A DNA stretch of 64,000 nt, taken from positions 3,641,501-3,705,500 of the forward strand of contig NZ_CP012643.1 of NCBI RefSeq assembly GCF_001310085.1, read 5' to 3'. Numbering within the stretch: position 1 is the stretch's first letter; every line of letters begins with the position of its first letter. Source of the stretch: Rufibacter tibetensis (GTDB lineage Bacteria > Bacteroidota > Bacteroidia > Cytophagales > Hymenobacteraceae). Shown here in pieces: positions 34,072 through 44,400 of the stretch. Both the position numbers and the translations under genes were made by a program. The notes below the pieces were generated by a model. It was given only the letters and a program-made list of their open reading frames with translations, was not told the origin of the DNA and did no database searches.

Positions 34072-35424
34072 ATGGACTACAATGACAACAACCCCCGCCG
34101 GGACTTTATTAAAAAAGCTGCGCTCGGCACATTAGGCTTTTCTTTAATGGGCATGGGCATAAGTGCAAAAAGTTATGGAAGAATTTTAGGAGCTAATGAC
34201 CGCGTACAAGTAGGTATTGTTGGTTTTTCGAACAGGTTTAAGAATTCACTGTATCCAGCGTTCATGAACCACTCCAAAGAGTTGAACTTCGAGTTTGTGG
34301 GTGTTTCTGACATCTGGAACCGCCGCCGCGATGAGGCAGAGGCCTTCATTAAAGAGAAGTCGGGTGGTAAAATCAAGAAGTACCGAAACAACGATGAGCT
34401 TTACGCATCTAAAAACCTGGATGCAGTGATCATCAGTACCGCCGACTTCCAGCATGCCCTAATGGGGGTAGAGGCAGTACGTAACGGCAAGGATGCCTAT
34501 ATTGAAAAGCCACTGGCAGAAACCATTGAAGATGCACGTGCTGTGCTGAAGGCAGTAGAGGAAACCGGTAAAATTGTACAGATAGGTTCTCAGCGCCGCA
34601 GCGCACCAAACTACATTTCTGCAAACGAATACATCAAGTCTGGCAAGTTTGGTGACATTAAAATGGTGGAAATGAGCTGGAACGTGAACCAGCCGGGCCG
34701 CTGGCGTTTGCCTAAGCTGGTAAATGAAATCCGGAAGGAAGATACCGACTGGGACCGCTTCCTGATGAACCGCCCCAAAGTGGCCTGGGACCCTCGCAAG
34801 TACTTAGAGTACCGTTTGTTCTGGCCTTATTCTTCCGGTATACCGGGCCAGTGGATGTCGCACCAGATTGATACCGTGCATTGGTTCACCGACCTGGAGC
34901 ATCCGCGCAGTGTGGTAGCCAATGGCGGCACCTACTTATGGCAGGACGGCCGCGAAAACCCGGATACTTTAACGGCGGTTTTCGATTATGGCCCACTAAA
35001 CGACCCTAAGAAAGGGTTCCAGGTAGTGTATACTTCCAGGTTCACCAACAGTGCCGGGGGCGTGAAAGAGCTATACTACTCAAACGGCGGTATGCTGAAC
35101 CTGGACACAAACCAGGTTACCTCAGAAGGCGGTCTGACGCAGAGCATGGCCAACGAAATGGGCCTGAAGGCTAATCTGCTGGCGGATTATACCTTACCCA
35201 CCCGTGCTGAAAAAGTATCTACTGATGCCAATACCGGGGGTGACCCAATGACCTCGCTGCACATGCGCAACTGGATGGAATGTGTGCGCAGCCGCAAAAC
35301 GCCCAATGCCTCTGTGCGTGCTGGCTATAACCATTCCCTTGCTACCATCATGACCCGTGTAGCCATGCAAACCGGCAAACGCGTCACCTTTGATGATGCT
35401 AAACAGGATGTAATTGTAAGCTAA
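34072..35424 (+). CDS. Exported Gfo/Idh/MocA-family oxidoreductase
   Basis: The 450-aa protein has a Tat signal (PRRDFIKKAALGTLGFSLMGMGISAKS). A Rossmann domain follows (RVQVGIVGFSNRFKNSLYPAF; AVIISTADFQHALMGVEAVRNGKDAYIEKPLAETIEDARAVL with the conserved EKP lysine, ~145). The C-terminal alpha/beta substrate domain has GRWRLPKLVNEIRKEDTDWDRFLM and MSHQIDTVHWF (catalytic Asp/His region ~265-275). Tat-exported members of this type oxidise or reduce sugars, often at C3, with tightly held NAD(P). It is the redox enzyme of the operon. Confidence 0.9.
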   Translation: MDYNDNNPRRDFIKKAALGTLGFSLMGMGISAKSYGRILGANDRVQVGIVGFSNRFKNSLYPAFMNHSKELNFEFVGVSDIWNRRRDEAEAFIKEKSGGKIKKYRNNDELYASKNLDAVIISTADFQHALMGVEAVRNGKDAYIEKPLAETIEDARAVLKAVEETGKIVQIGSQRRSAPNYISANEYIKSGKFGDIKMVEMSWNVNQPGRWRLPKLVNEIRKEDTDWDRFLMNRPKVAWDPRKYLEYRLFWPYSSGIPGQWMSHQIDTVHWFTDLEHPRSVVANGGTYLWQDGRENPDTLTAVFDYGPLNDPKKGFQVVYTSRFTNSAGGVKELYYSNGGMLNLDTNQVTSEGGLTQSMANEMGLKANLLADYTLPTRAEKVSTDANTGGDPMTSLHMRNWMECVRSRKTPNASVRAGYNHSLATIMTRVAMQTGKRVTFDDAKQDVIVS

Positions 35425-35450
35425 TCCAATCCCACACAAGCGTATTGAAG

Positions 35451-35477
35451 CTCCGGTTCCTGAGGCAGGGGCCGGAG
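35451..35477 (+). terminator. GC-rich intra-operon hairpin
   Basis: CTCCGGTTCCTG pairs along its whole length with CAGGGGCCGGAG (two G-U pairs) around an AGG loop, followed by TAGATTTTCC. It may attenuate transcription or protect the upstream mRNA between the Gfo/Idh/MocA and PmoA-like genes. Confidence 0.5.
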
Positions 35478-35501
35478 TAGATTTTCCTAAACTGATTGAA
35501 C

Positions 35502-36569
35502 ATGAAAACCAAACCAATACAACTTATTGTCGCTCCACTGCTGGCAATGGCTTTGCTGATGGGCAACAACATACAAGTTGCCGCGCAGAGCAAGGCAAAG
35601 CGCTTTATGCTAACAGAAAACAAGCAGGAGAAGCGGGTAGATGTAACCGTAGAAGGTAAGCCTTTCACCTCGTATGTCTATCCGGATGTACTGAAGAAGC
35701 CGGTGCTGTATCCGATACGCACTGCCAAGGGAAACTTTATCACGCGGGGCTGGCCAATGGACCCCAGACCGGGTGAAAGGGTAGACCATCCGCACCACGT
35801 GGGTATGTGGTTTAACTTTGGTGATGTAAACGGCCATGACTTCTGGAACAACTCCAATGATACAGGCAGCCACAAAGGGCCGTTTGGCACCATTCGCCAT
35901 ACCAAGGTAAACAAAATGACCAGCGGCGATGCAAAGGCAGAACTGGAGGTAAGCTCAGAATGGCAGAAGCCTGACGGTACGTCCTTAATCAAAGAAGATA
36001 CTAAGTACGTCTTCAGCGGCGAAGGCGATACTCGTATCATTGACCGAATCACCACCCTGACCGCGCAGAAGGAAGATGTTTTGTTTAAGGATAACAAAGA
36101 AGGGGTCATTGCCATTCGCCTGGCACGGGAACTGGAGCATCCTTCTACCAAACCTGAGGTGTTTACCGATGCCAGCGGCAAAGCAACGCCGGTGCCGGTC
36201 ATGAACAATGAAGGCGTTACCGGCCATTACCAGAGCAGCGAAGGCAAAAAAGGGGATGATGTATGGGGTACACGCGGAAAATGGGTGAATTTAACCGGGC
36301 GCATAGGCAATGAGCCGGTATCTGTGGTGCTGATGGATAACCCGCAAAACGTGGGTTTCCCAACCTACTGGCATGCCCGCGGGTATGGCTTGTTTGGCGC
36401 GAACCCTTTTGGACAAAAAGTAATGAGCGATGGCAAGGAAGAGCTTAACTACAAGCTTCCTGCCGGTAAATCGGTTACCTTCAGGCACCGGGTTCTCATT
36501 CAATCGGGCAACAGCCTTACAGATGAGCAGGTAAATGCACAGTACCAAAAGTTCGCCGGTAAAAAGTAA
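35502..36569 (+). CDS. PmoA-like (DUF6807) exported protein
   Basis: The 355-aa product has a Sec signal (IQLIVAPLLAMALLMGNNIQVAAQ) and the PmoA-type domain: KPFTSYVYPDVLKKPVLYPI, VDHPHHVGMWFNFGDVNGHDFWNN, TLTAQKEDVLFKDNKEGVIAIRLARELE, WGTRGKWVNLTGRIGNEPVSVVLMDNPQNVGFPTYWHARGYGLFGANPFG. The domain is frequent in Bacteroidota and Planctomycetota carbohydrate operons, despite a name borrowed from methane monooxygenase, and has no settled function. An upstream TTG at 35496 in the same frame is a weaker start than this ATG. It is the fifth gene of the operon. Confidence 0.85.
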   Translation: MKTKPIQLIVAPLLAMALLMGNNIQVAAQSKAKRFMLTENKQEKRVDVTVEGKPFTSYVYPDVLKKPVLYPIRTAKGNFITRGWPMDPRPGERVDHPHHVGMWFNFGDVNGHDFWNNSNDTGSHKGPFGTIRHTKVNKMTSGDAKAELEVSSEWQKPDGTSLIKEDTKYVFSGEGDTRIIDRITTLTAQKEDVLFKDNKEGVIAIRLARELEHPSTKPEVFTDASGKATPVPVMNNEGVTGHYQSSEGKKGDDVWGTRGKWVNLTGRIGNEPVSVVLMDNPQNVGFPTYWHARGYGLFGANPFGQKVMSDGKEELNYKLPAGKSVTFRHRVLIQSGNSLTDEQVNAQYQKFAGKK

Positions 36570-36600
36570 GAATTAAGTACCAATATCGTTTTTCAAACCA

Positions 36601-36647
36601 GATGGTGCGGTGCCTGCTACGTGGAAGATAGCAGGTGCCGCACCATC
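36601..36647 (+). other. 19-bp intra-operon hairpin
   Basis: GATGGTGCGGTGCCTGCTA pairs with TAGCAGGTGCCGCACCATC (two G-U pairs) around a 9-base loop. It is not followed by a T-run, so it more likely marks mRNA processing or stability than full termination before the last operon gene. Confidence 0.5.
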
Positions 36648-36672
36648 CGTATTAAGAATGTAGCAGTACAGC

Positions 36673-38991
36673 ATGAAAAGTATTTTGTATAGTGCCTTGT
36701 TGGCCATCAGCTGTGCAGGCATGCTGCAGGCTTGTCAGCCGAACAGTAATACCCAGGCGGTGCAGGAAGAAGGGAAGCCGCTTGAAACAGACTCGGTTAA
36801 AATAAGGGAGATGTACGATTCCTCGCCTGTATTGTCGCCTGGAGAATCGCTGAAGAAGATGCAGGTAGAGGAAGGGTTTACGGTGGAACTGGTCGCCGCA
36901 GAGCCCCTGATCAACTCGCCCGTAGCCATGACCTTTGATGAGAAAGGCCGCATGTGGGTAGCAGAAATGCAGAACTACATGCCTGACACGGCAGGCACCG
37001 GCGAAGAACTGCCCACGGGCAAGATTGTCATCCTGGAAGACAAAAACGGGGATGGTACATTTGACGACCGAAAGGTGTTCCTGGACTCCCTTGTGTTGCC
37101 ACGGGCGCTCTCCCTGGTAGAGGATGGCTTGCTGGTGGCCATGCCGCCCAACCTATGGTATTATGAGATAAACCAGAATAAGCCGGGCAAAAAGACCTTA
37201 GTGGATAACAACTATACCCAAGGCGGCAATGTGGAGCATGAACCGAACGGACTACTGCGCGCCATGGATAACTGGATCTACAGCGCTAAGTTCACCAAGC
37301 GCTACCGTAAAAAAGGAGACAAATGGCTCATCGAAAAAACGCATTTCAGGGGACAGTGGGGCATTGCAAAGGACGATCAAGGCAGGCTTTATTACAACAA
37401 CAACTCCCAAAACCTGTTAGGCGATTATTTCGCCCCGGGCATGGGAGCCGCCAACGCGAACCAACAGCATGTGGCAGGCTTTGATGTGGACCTGGTAGGC
37501 AACAATAGGGTGTATCCGGCCAGAGCTACCACCGGGGTAAACCGGGGGTATCAGGAAGGCATTTTAAACAAAGAACTGCGCCTGGTAAACTTCACAGCGG
37601 CCTGCGGACCGGTTATTTACCGGGGTGGGTTGTTTGGGGAAAGGTACTCCCAAAATGCCTTTGTGGCTGAACCGGCCGCCAACCTGATCAAACGCAACAT
37701 CCTAAACGAAAAGGGATACCAAATAAAGGGTACGCAGGCGTATGCAGGGCGAGAGTTCCTGGCAAGCACAGATGAGCGTTTCCGGCCCGTCAACCTGTAC
37801 GACGGTCCCGATGGTGGTTTGTATGTGCTGGATATGTACCGGGGCGTGATACAGCATAAATTCTACTTAACAGATTACCTGGCCAAAGAGATAGCCCAAA
37901 GGCACCTGGAACAGCCCATCACCTGTGGGCGCATTTACAGGGTAGTCCCTGCCAAAAAAGAAGCTAAAGCGGTGGTTGTGCCGCAGGAGCCACTTCAGCT
38001 GGTAAAGCTGCTAGAGCACAAAAACGGATGGGTGCGTGACAAAGCACAACAGTTACTTGTAGATAAAAAGTATCCGCAGGCTATACCAGCCCTGCGCCAG
38101 CTGCTGAAACAGACAAAGCAACCTGTAACGGCCGCTCATGCGCTGTGGTCACTGGAAGGAATGAATGCCTTGTTACCGGAAGACGTACTGCCCCTGCTTA
38201 AACAGCCACAATGGTCAATCCGGATGCAGGCCCTGAGTGTCTTGCCTTCGGTCATGACGACGAAAAATTACACTACGTTTGCGCAGGTGCTTGGGCAGCT
38301 GGTCGCACAACATGATTCGCTGGCAGCCCCTTATGTGGCTTTCCTGGCACCTGGTATTCGTCAGTTTGATAAGCCTGCTGCTGACAGACTGGTGCAGGCG
38401 GTTGTAAAGCAGTATCCTGCTAACAAATATGTGGCAGATGCCGCCATCAGCAGTATGCAGGGCAGGGAAGAAGTATTCTATACCAAAGCATTGGCTGCCA
38501 AGGATACAAGTTCTGTGCTACACGTGCGGCTCAGAGAAGTGCTGGAAGATATGAGGAATGCAAAACGCAGCAAAGATCCTGAACTGCTGGCAAAGGAATT
38601 TCCGGTTGGCGCCAGGCTGTACAAGTCCACCTGCCAGTCCTGCCACGGGGCGGACGGGAATGGCGTGAAGCGCCTGGCGCCGCCGCTGAATAACTCAAAC
38701 TGGGTAACTGGCAGCAAAAGCAGGTTGATACCCATTGTCCTGTATGGCATGACCGGCCCCGTCAAAGTAAATGGAATGCTTTACCAAACCCCCGACATTA
38801 TTGGCGAGATGCCAGGCATTGGCCACAACAAGGATCTGTCAGATAAAGACATAGCCGAACTGTTAAGCTTTATTCGAAAGTCTTGGAACAACAATGCTGG
38901 TAAAATAGAGGCAGCAGATGTGGAGCAGACCCGCAAAGCGTACAAGGGCAGGCAGAAAGCATTCACTATGGGAGAGTTGAATACTTTATAA
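36673..38991 (+). CDS. PVC-type membrane-bound dehydrogenase with cytochrome c domain
   Basis: The 772-aa lipoprotein (LLAISCAGMLQACQPN) has three parts. The first is a beta-propeller of the Pirellula/Verrucomicrobium dehydrogenase type (residues ~55-430: VEEGFTVELVAAEPLINSPVAMTFDEKGRMWVAEM, DGPDGGLYVLDMYRGVIQHK). The second is HEAT-like helical repeats (~440-620). The third is a C-terminal c-type heme domain with the CQSCH heme motif at about 654-658 and a distal Met candidate in MPGIGHNKDLSDKDIAELLSFIR. Such proteins oxidise sugars or alcohols and pass electrons to the respiratory chain. As last gene of the operon it could be the electron outlet for sugar oxidation. Confidence 0.88.
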   Translation: MKSILYSALLAISCAGMLQACQPNSNTQAVQEEGKPLETDSVKIREMYDSSPVLSPGESLKKMQVEEGFTVELVAAEPLINSPVAMTFDEKGRMWVAEMQNYMPDTAGTGEELPTGKIVILEDKNGDGTFDDRKVFLDSLVLPRALSLVEDGLLVAMPPNLWYYEINQNKPGKKTLVDNNYTQGGNVEHEPNGLLRAMDNWIYSAKFTKRYRKKGDKWLIEKTHFRGQWGIAKDDQGRLYYNNNSQNLLGDYFAPGMGAANANQQHVAGFDVDLVGNNRVYPARATTGVNRGYQEGILNKELRLVNFTAACGPVIYRGGLFGERYSQNAFVAEPAANLIKRNILNEKGYQIKGTQAYAGREFLASTDERFRPVNLYDGPDGGLYVLDMYRGVIQHKFYLTDYLAKEIAQRHLEQPITCGRIYRVVPAKKEAKAVVVPQEPLQLVKLLEHKNGWVRDKAQQLLVDKKYPQAIPALRQLLKQTKQPVTAAHALWSLEGMNALLPEDVLPLLKQPQWSIRMQALSVLPSVMTTKNYTTFAQVLGQLVAQHDSLAAPYVAFLAPGIRQFDKPAADRLVQAVVKQYPANKYVADAAISSMQGREEVFYTKALAAKDTSSVLHVRLREVLEDMRNAKRSKDPELLAKEFPVGARLYKSTCQSCHGADGNGVKRLAPPLNNSNWVTGSKSRLIPIVLYGMTGPVKVNGMLYQTPDIIGEMPGIGHNKDLSDKDIAELLSFIRKSWNNNAGKIEAADVEQTRKAYKGRQKAFTMGELNTL

Positions 38992-39013
38992 ATTGGGGTA
39001 CTGCTTGTTTACT

Positions 39014-39053
39014 ACAGTCCATTGCCAGTAGGCGACTACTGGCAATGGACTGT
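39014..39053 (+). terminator. Terminator of the keto-sugar operon
   Basis: ACAGTCCATTGCCAGTA pairs perfectly with TACTGGCAATGGACTGT (17 bp, 6-base loop) and is followed by TTTTAC. It lies 22 bases past the last stop and between convergent genes. Confidence 0.85.
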
Positions 39054-39137
39054 TTTACTTTACCTGTATTCAGGTATTCATTTGTTACCTGCTAAAAGGC
39101 AAAACTCCAACATAATCTCCAGGCCTGCTCTTACACC

Positions 39138-39929
39138 TTAATTGGAGGCATGGAACCATTTGATCGCATAGTACCAGCACGGCTCATTTCCTGTGTTTTT
39201 AAGATTGTGCGGAACATCAGGCCTTACTAAAATAGCATCACCTGCTACGGCTTTAGAGCTGACGGATGCGATGTTCATGGTTACGCTTCCCTGCATCAGT
39301 AACATCACTTCTTCGGCTCTATGGGTATGAGGCGCATGGCTTTCTTCTCCGGCATTCAGCATGGTAGCATGTACCTCAAATCTCGGAAACATGGATGAGG
39401 GTCTGTCAAAGACAGGTCGTGATTCTCCTTTGCTTGTTTTCTTCACCGGTAATTCTGTCCAGTCTTTCATCAGAGAACCACCGCCAGCCACCCCGCGGGG
39501 TATGTTCACTGGTGCTTTTGAGGTAAAGCCTAACACATAATAGGTGACCGGTTTGTCAGAAACATTTTGAAAGCTCTGCTTATCGCCGGCTACGATCAAG
39601 GCAATGCTTCCTGGCCCCAGCACTTTACTGCTGTCATTGATGGTGATCTGCAGCTGCCCTTCTTTTACCACAATCAGTTCTTCCCGATTAGGTAGTGCCC
39701 GGGGAGGGTGATTAATTTTTCCGGGAGGAAGGGTGGACGTATGGTAGCTAAAGCCTGCCAGGTCTGTAGTGCTTCCCTGTACCTTAGGCTTTGCCTGAAC
39801 TCCTGTACTACTCCTGGGTTTTACTCTATCAGGATTATACACGCCTGATGGCAAAGTATCTGTCTGCCCTTTTACAGAAGTAGCAACTATCCATATCATG
39901 GAGGTAAACAAGAGTATTCTTTTCATCAT
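39138..39929 (-). CDS. Exported bicupin-domain protein
   Basis: The 263-aa product has a Sec signal (MMKRILLFTSMIWIVATSVKG) and two cupin barrels. In the first (~75-150), HPPRALPNREELIVVKEGQLQI and GPGSIALIVAGDKQSFQN hold weak metal ligands. In the second (~190-255), ESHAPHTHRAEEVMLLMQGSVTMNI and AVAGDAILVRPDVPHNLKN carry a full His-His-Glu-His set. The layout resembles ureidoglycine aminohydrolase-like and sugar-binding bicupins. The function is not assignable. It is convergent with the keto-sugar operon and not part of it. Confidence 0.8.
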   Translation of the reverse strand: MMKRILLFTSMIWIVATSVKGQTDTLPSGVYNPDRVKPRSSTGVQAKPKVQGSTTDLAGFSYHTSTLPPGKINHPPRALPNREELIVVKEGQLQITINDSSKVLGPGSIALIVAGDKQSFQNVSDKPVTYYVLGFTSKAPVNIPRGVAGGGSLMKDWTELPVKKTSKGESRPVFDRPSSMFPRFEVHATMLNAGEESHAPHTHRAEEVMLLMQGSVTMNIASVSSKAVAGDAILVRPDVPHNLKNTGNEPCWYYAIKWFHASN

Positions 39930-40043
39930 GTGTTTTATGGATTCTGATTAGGGCAGCAAGTTTCTATTAGTTTATAATATACACTATTATTTCTGAATAA
40001 CTTCCTGGATAATGCCTCAGAATCTGGTATTGGTCAACAAAAA

Positions 40044-40067
40044 ACCGCAGCCCAAGAAGACTGCGGT
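40044..40067 (-). terminator. Terminator of the 232-aa hypothetical gene
   Basis: ACCGCAG pairs with CTGCGGT (7 bp, 10-base loop). On the minus strand it is followed by a T-run (TTTTTT-like, the A-run at 40038-40044 on the plus strand). It lies about 30 bases past the leftward stop. Confidence 0.65.
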
Positions 40068-40095
40068 CATTACGTATGCTTAGCTTAACCGGGTA

Positions 40096-40794
40096 CTAGT
40101 CATTCATTCCAGTTATGTCTTTCAGCTTCTCCTTGGCCTGGTAGACCATATTGTCCATAATGGTTACTTGGTCAGTATCCATGGTGTTGCCTTTGGGTAG
40201 TTCAAACTGTAGTTTTTCGGCGAAGGGCGCAGGATTGTTCATGACAAAGGCTGCGGTTTGTTCTGAATACTTTTCGCGGGCCTGCTCTGCCGTAAGTCTG
40301 CCGGTGACAATTTCGTGCATGAGGTTCAGGGCAAGTATGTTGGCGGCTTCCATGTCGCAGCGGGCTGAAACTTCGCCTTTTGTGCGCTCCACAATCACGC
40401 TGCCGTCAAAGCGGGCGAGCTCGGTAAATTTCTCAATAGGAACCTGGTAGTCAATTACCTGTTCCAAGGTGTCTGAGTGAGGTTGGGGGAAGTTGTGCGG
40501 TATCTCATCACGGAATACGATGGTGCGCTTCCATGGCCCGTTGTTATACCAGATAAGCCTGCTTGGGATGGCTTCGTTGGGCGGACCATATTTCTGCACC
40601 ATCTGCTCCATGCTTTTCCTTGACATGGCGGGCCAGTCTTTGGTGAGGGCATGTACCGTGTCCATATCGGCATAAGATAGAGTAGGCTGCTCCCCGGCTT
40701 CGCCCACAGTTTGTGTTTTAAGGTTGCTCATCATGCCTGTAGCAGCCGTTTTCAATCTTTCTGCTGGGTTATCAATCGGATCCTTGTCGTTCAT
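40096..40794 (-). CDS. Conserved hypothetical cytoplasmic protein
   Basis: I do not recognise a named family. The 232-aa product has no signal or membrane segment. It shows a central region WPAMSRKSMEQMVQKYGPPNEAIPSRLIWYNNGPWKRTIVFRDE, then HSDTLEQVIDYQVPIEKFTELARFDGSVIVERTKGEVSARCDMEAANILALNLMHEIVTGRLTAEQAREKY. The last part looks like a helical motif seen in small Bacteroidota proteins of unknown function. Start ATG at 40794; own terminator; no operon partner. Confidence 0.65.
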   Translation of the reverse strand: MNDKDPIDNPAERLKTAATGMMSNLKTQTVGEAGEQPTLSYADMDTVHALTKDWPAMSRKSMEQMVQKYGPPNEAIPSRLIWYNNGPWKRTIVFRDEIPHNFPQPHSDTLEQVIDYQVPIEKFTELARFDGSVIVERTKGEVSARCDMEAANILALNLMHEIVTGRLTAEQAREKYSEQTAAFVMNNPAPFAEKLQFELPKGNTMDTDQVTIMDNMVYQAKEKLKDITGMND

Positions 40795-40941
40795 ATACGT
40801 AATGGGTTAGGGTAAATAATACCTCAATACCTTAAGAATAAGGCAGATGTAAGAAACAACTAAAGAGTACGGGGTGCCATCAATGAGGTTGCCGATAGTT
40901 GTTAGTTGTCGTGCAAGGAAGGTATAAATGTAAATGAGTTT

Positions 40942-41055
40942 GCTATGATGACTACGCCGCTACCGTTCTCATGGGCTTTGTAGTTTACAGTCTGCAGGAG
41001 CGTAGCCCAGAGACAGTACTGTCGTTTATGAAGGTCAAGCCGGTAATTCAGGATT
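40942..41055 (-). pseudogene. Relic of a GH28 gene (N-terminal fragment)
   Basis: The minus strand reads NYRLDLHKRQYCLWATLLQT then VNYKAHENGSGVVI. This aligns with YRITDYNLQNDSTVLQTSLIQAVIDKAHENGGGVVI of the intact GH28 protein (gene 30060-31421). The DNA is similar over about 110 bases (compare 31150-31262), with a frame disturbance in the middle. No other GH28 motif or start remains. It is probably the remnant of a decayed duplicate or transferred pectinase gene in the 622-base gap 40795-41416. Confidence 0.7.
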
Positions 41056-41416
41056 GCTGACAAGGCTCTACTTCATTATTCTCAGATTTACTCGAGTTAT
41101 TTAAACCTTAACCTTCGAGTCATAATAATTAGCTCAGAATAGAAGGTGTGTAAATTGTTATATGATATTTATAGAATAATTCTAAAACTTTAAAGTATAA
41201 ACATACATATTTTAAAAATAACTATTTAAATACTTATTTAGAGCTATTCTATTAAAGAATTTTAAGAAAATGATATAAAAATTGCAAGTTTAAAAATTTT
41301 ACAAACATTTAAACGCCTATTTAGATCAGTTCGTCGGTTAATTGAGGATATCCGGCGAAATTATATATGGGCATATTCTAATATGTTAATATTACAAAAA
41401 ATATAACTATTAGAAC
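41056..41416. other. AT-rich leader region of the adhesin gene
   Basis: These 361 bases are very AT-rich and contain no ORF or strong hairpin. The adhesin promoter should lie here, but no exact TAnnTTTG is seen, so the upstream boundary is undetermined. Confidence 0.4.
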
Positions 41417-44400
41417 ATGAATTTGTCAATTGTTAGCGCAAGCCTTACCTTTTCTCATCAAATGATTATATGTTCTTTGTCACTCAGAGTTACCCTTGTT
41501 TGCTTGTTGGGGTTATTTATTACACCCCATGCTTTTGGCCAAACTGATCTTGTTGCTAATACGGTAACTGCTGCTAATGTTAATGATGATCCAACAATAA
41601 GCAATGCATTGAGACCAGTAGGAGGAGTAGATGTAAATGGGTTTATAAAAGAGTTTAGGGTTACAGTTTTACCAGATGCTAGTAGCCAAGGTACTTTAAA
41701 TATAAATGGAAGTCCCGTAGATGTTAACACTGTATATCCTATAAGTGATGCCTCAAAGCTTACTTTCAAAGCAGCAGCTATTAGTGCTAGTTCATCCGCA
41801 GCTATTGTTAGTTTCGATTATGTAGTAGTAGATAATGATAATAACCTTTCCGCTTCTGCTAAATATTATATCCCCGTAAATAATGGGAGTAATAAAATTG
41901 CCATACCCCCAGCTTCAGCAACTAATTTAAAGAGCGATTTTGTGCTTTCCACCGCATTAGGTACTGTCGGAATAAAAAGTATACATAATACCGGAACTGG
42001 GGGTTCTATTACAAATTTTAAAATCACAGAACTGCCAGATGCTGCTAGCCAGGGAGTGCTGTATATTAATGGTACGGCTCAGACCAGCGTAACAGCAACA
42101 GAATTCCCTTACAACGCAACACTTTCTTTTGACCCCAATGAAAATTTCTCAGGTACCGCTGTGTTCAAATATCAGGTTGAAAATTCAGAAGCTGACAACA
42201 CATACGGGAATACTGCCTACTATTTTGTTCAGGTAAACAAGGCGCCTTCTGTTCCGACGGACGCCAACACAGCTGGCAACACCGTTTCGGAGAATGCAGC
42301 TAATGGTACAGAGGTAGGTATTACTGCTTCAGCAACAGATCCGGAAGGAGCAACCATTACTTATTCTTTATCTAACAATTCTGGGGGGCGCTTTGCTATA
42401 GACGCCTCAACTGGGGTGGTTACAGTGGCAAACGGCTCATTGTTGAATTACGAATCGGCCATTGCCCATTCAATTAGTGTGCAAGCTTCTGATGGCCACT
42501 TTACTTCCAGCCAGACCTTCACCATTGTGGTTACTGACGTTAACGAGGCACCTTCAACTTCCACGGATGCTAATGCTACTGCCAATGCAGTGCCCGAAAA
42601 CTCCGCTAACGGTACGCTGGTAAATATCACGGCTTCGTCTGCCGACCCGGAAGGAGCACCTATTAGTTATACTTTAACCGATAATGCTGGCGGTCGCTTC
42701 GCTATACATGCCTCTACAGGAGTTGTTACCGTAGCCAACGGTGCGCTACTGGATTTCGAAACTGCCACTTCTTATAGCATTACAGTACAGGCTTCAGATG
42801 GCGGTTTAACTTCCACCCAGACCTTTACCATAGCTGTAACCAATGATAACGAGGGGCCTTCAGTTCCTATAGATGTAAATACGGCTGCTAATACCGTGGC
42901 CGAAAACTCGGCAGGAGGTACCCTGGTTGGCATAACGGCCAGTTCCACAGACCCGGATGCCGGTACTACGCTTACCTATTCCCTGTCTGTAAATCCTGAG
43001 AATCGGTTTGCCATCAATTCCTCCACAGGGGTAGTTTCAGTGGCAAGCGGTGCGGTTATCGACTTTGAGACAACTCCTTCTTTAGACATTACCGTGCAAG
43101 TTTCAGATGGTAGTTTAACTTCCAGCCAAACCTTTACCATTGAGGTTACCAATGTTAACGAAGCACCAGTTATTACATCTGCCTCTGCGGTTTTTATGCC
43201 GGAAAATACAACCTATGTGATTACAGTTACTGCAACCGATCCAGAAAATGGTACCCTTGAGTATTTCTTAGATGCTAATTCTTTCAGTTCTCCGGATTAT
43301 ACTAAATTCAACGTCAAGTCTAATACTGGTGAATTATCCTTTGTAAATTATATTCCTAATTATGAGGCACCGGGTTCAGCTGCCGGTACTAACGTATATA
43401 CAGTAGGAGTTTTGGTAGGTGATGGTAACCTGTTTAAAAGTCAGACAATTACCGTAACCATAACTGATGTGGTGGATGAGAACCCGCCTAGCACTCCAAC
43501 AGATGTAAATGCAGAGACTAACACAATACCTGAGAATGCTGTTACAGGCACGGTTGTAGGAGTAACTGCTTATGCAACAGATGCGGAAGCAAGGGTAAGT
43601 TACTCCTTATCTGACGATGCTGGTGGCCGCTTTGCTATAGATGCCTCAACCGGCGTAGTTACGGTAGCAAATGGCGCTTTATTGAATTTTGAAGCAGCTA
43701 CTTCCCACACCATCCGGGTGCTAGCTTCAGACGGAACCCATACCACCAGCCAGATTTTTACAATTGCCGTGACCAACGTAAACGAAGCTCCGGTTTTCAC
43801 CTCTGCCAGTTCAGTTTCAGTACCAGAAAATACTACCAGTGTGATGACCGTAGCGGCAACTGACCCGGAAAATAATACAATCGTGTATTCTATTTCCACC
43901 AGCCCAGACCAAAGTAGTTTCAGAATAGATCCTGCCACTGGTGCTTTATCCTTTATGAAAGCCCCAGACTATGAAGCACCTGGTTCAGCAGCTAATTCAA
44001 ACGTGTATACTGTAGCCGTTATAGTAAGCGATGGGGTATTGTCTAAAGAGCAAACCATCACAGTTACAGTGACAGAAGTAACTGAAGAAACACCCCTGCC
44101 GGTTGCTCTTTTAAACTTTAAGGCCACAAGAAACAAGAAGAATGCCCTTTTAACGTGGCAAACTGCTACAGAGCAGGAAAATGAAACTTTTGAGGTAGAA
44201 CGTAGCACCAATGGCCGAAACTTCTCTAAAATAGGCCAGGTAGCAGGTGCAGGAAATAGCCTCAACTTACTTAACTATTCCTTCACTGATAACAATCCAC
44301 TGGAAGGTATTAACTATTACCGGTTAAGGCAGGTAGATTTCAACGGTGAATCTGAAACCAGCGCCATTGTTGCAGTAAAATATGTAACAACAATAACTGA

